Below are positions 5,323 to 5,456 of a DNA stretch of 5,456 bases, one piece after another. Location: positions 1 through 5,456 of the forward strand of contig JACRCG010000098.1 of NCBI GenBank assembly GCA_016219145.1. The letters run 5' to 3'. Within the stretch, counting starts at the first letter, position 1. Each line of letters starts with the position of its first letter. This DNA comes from Deltaproteobacteria bacterium (GTDB taxonomy: Bacteria; Desulfobacterota; Desulfuromonadia; Geobacterales; Pseudopelobacteraceae). The translations under genes were made by a program, and so were the position numbers. The notes beneath the pieces were generated by a model. That model worked only from the letters and a program-made list of their open reading frames with translations, had not been told where the DNA came from and ran no database searches.

Positions 5323-5456
5323 TTATCTCTTGAGGTTCAGGGTTTCCTGCAGCATTTCGTCGGCGGTGGTGATTGTCTTTGAATTAGCTGAATATGCCCG
5401 CTGGGTAGTGATCATGTTGACGAGCTGGGCGGCCATGTCAACATTACTCTGCTCAA
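5323..5456 (-). CDS. flgE: Flagellar hook protein FlgE (3' end, truncated by window edge)
   Basis: Only the last 43 codons are inside the window. The frame reads [20 protein letters not shown] and then [20 protein letters not shown] with the final LKR and a TAA stop. This is the conserved C-terminal helix (flg_bbr_C type) shared by rod and hook proteins, which forms the inner D0 coiled layer of the axial structure. SNVD, the TTQRAYSAN core and the ending [13 protein letters not shown] fit a hook protein best, and flgE just upstream of fliL-fliM is the usual order in this group. FlgF or FlgG share this tail and cannot be fully excluded without the rest of the gene. FlgE would be exported through the gate encoded further along this cluster and polymerise outside the cell. 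Confidence 0.85.
   Translation of the reverse strand, partial: EQSNVDMAAQLVNMITTQRAYSANSKTITTADEMLQETLNLKR

Overview
All nine coding regions lie on the minus strand, so transcription runs from the right edge towards the left. In that direction the window reads flgE (3' end only), fliL, fliM, fliN, fliO, fliP, fliQ, fliR and flhB (5' part only). This is a conserved block of flagellar hook, C-ring switch and type III export-gate genes. The proteins look like those of an anaerobic, GC-moderate deltaproteobacterium of the Geobacter/Desulfuromonas group (Desulfobacterota). That placement rests on gene order, protein style and the RpoN-type promoter, not on a database search, so it is only moderately certain.

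Right end (5316-5456): the last 43 codons of the hook protein, followed by a perfect 14-bp hairpin. Next comes a 265-bp non-coding interval (5058-5322) with a near-perfect sigma-54 promoter (TGGCAC-N5-TTGCA) about 47 nt before the fliL leader ends. Upstream of that promoter are short AT/G-rich direct repeats at 20- and 40-bp offsets, which could be enhancer sites for a flagellar sigma-54 activator.

Middle (2772-5057): fliL, fliM, fliN and fliO are tightly packed. fliM/fliN and fliN/fliO overlap as ATGA. FliL is the stator-associated membrane protein. FliM and FliN form the rotor switch that binds CheY-P. FliO assists assembly of the export gate.

Left (1-2767): fliP, fliQ, fliR and flhB encode the export-gate core. 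Here the compact layout is broken once: a 200-bp non-coding gap between fliP and fliQ holds a REP/MITE-like pair of inverted hairpins, each arm carrying a G-quadruplex motif on the opposite strand. flhB leaves the window before its NPTH self-cleavage site, and flhA is expected beyond the left edge.

The genes make up one machine: FliPQR-FlhB form the secretion pore and substrate switch, FlgE is an exported substrate, FliM/FliN set rotation direction and FliL supports the stator. I see no previously undescribed protein system. The points of interest are the regulatory and repeat elements in the two gaps.
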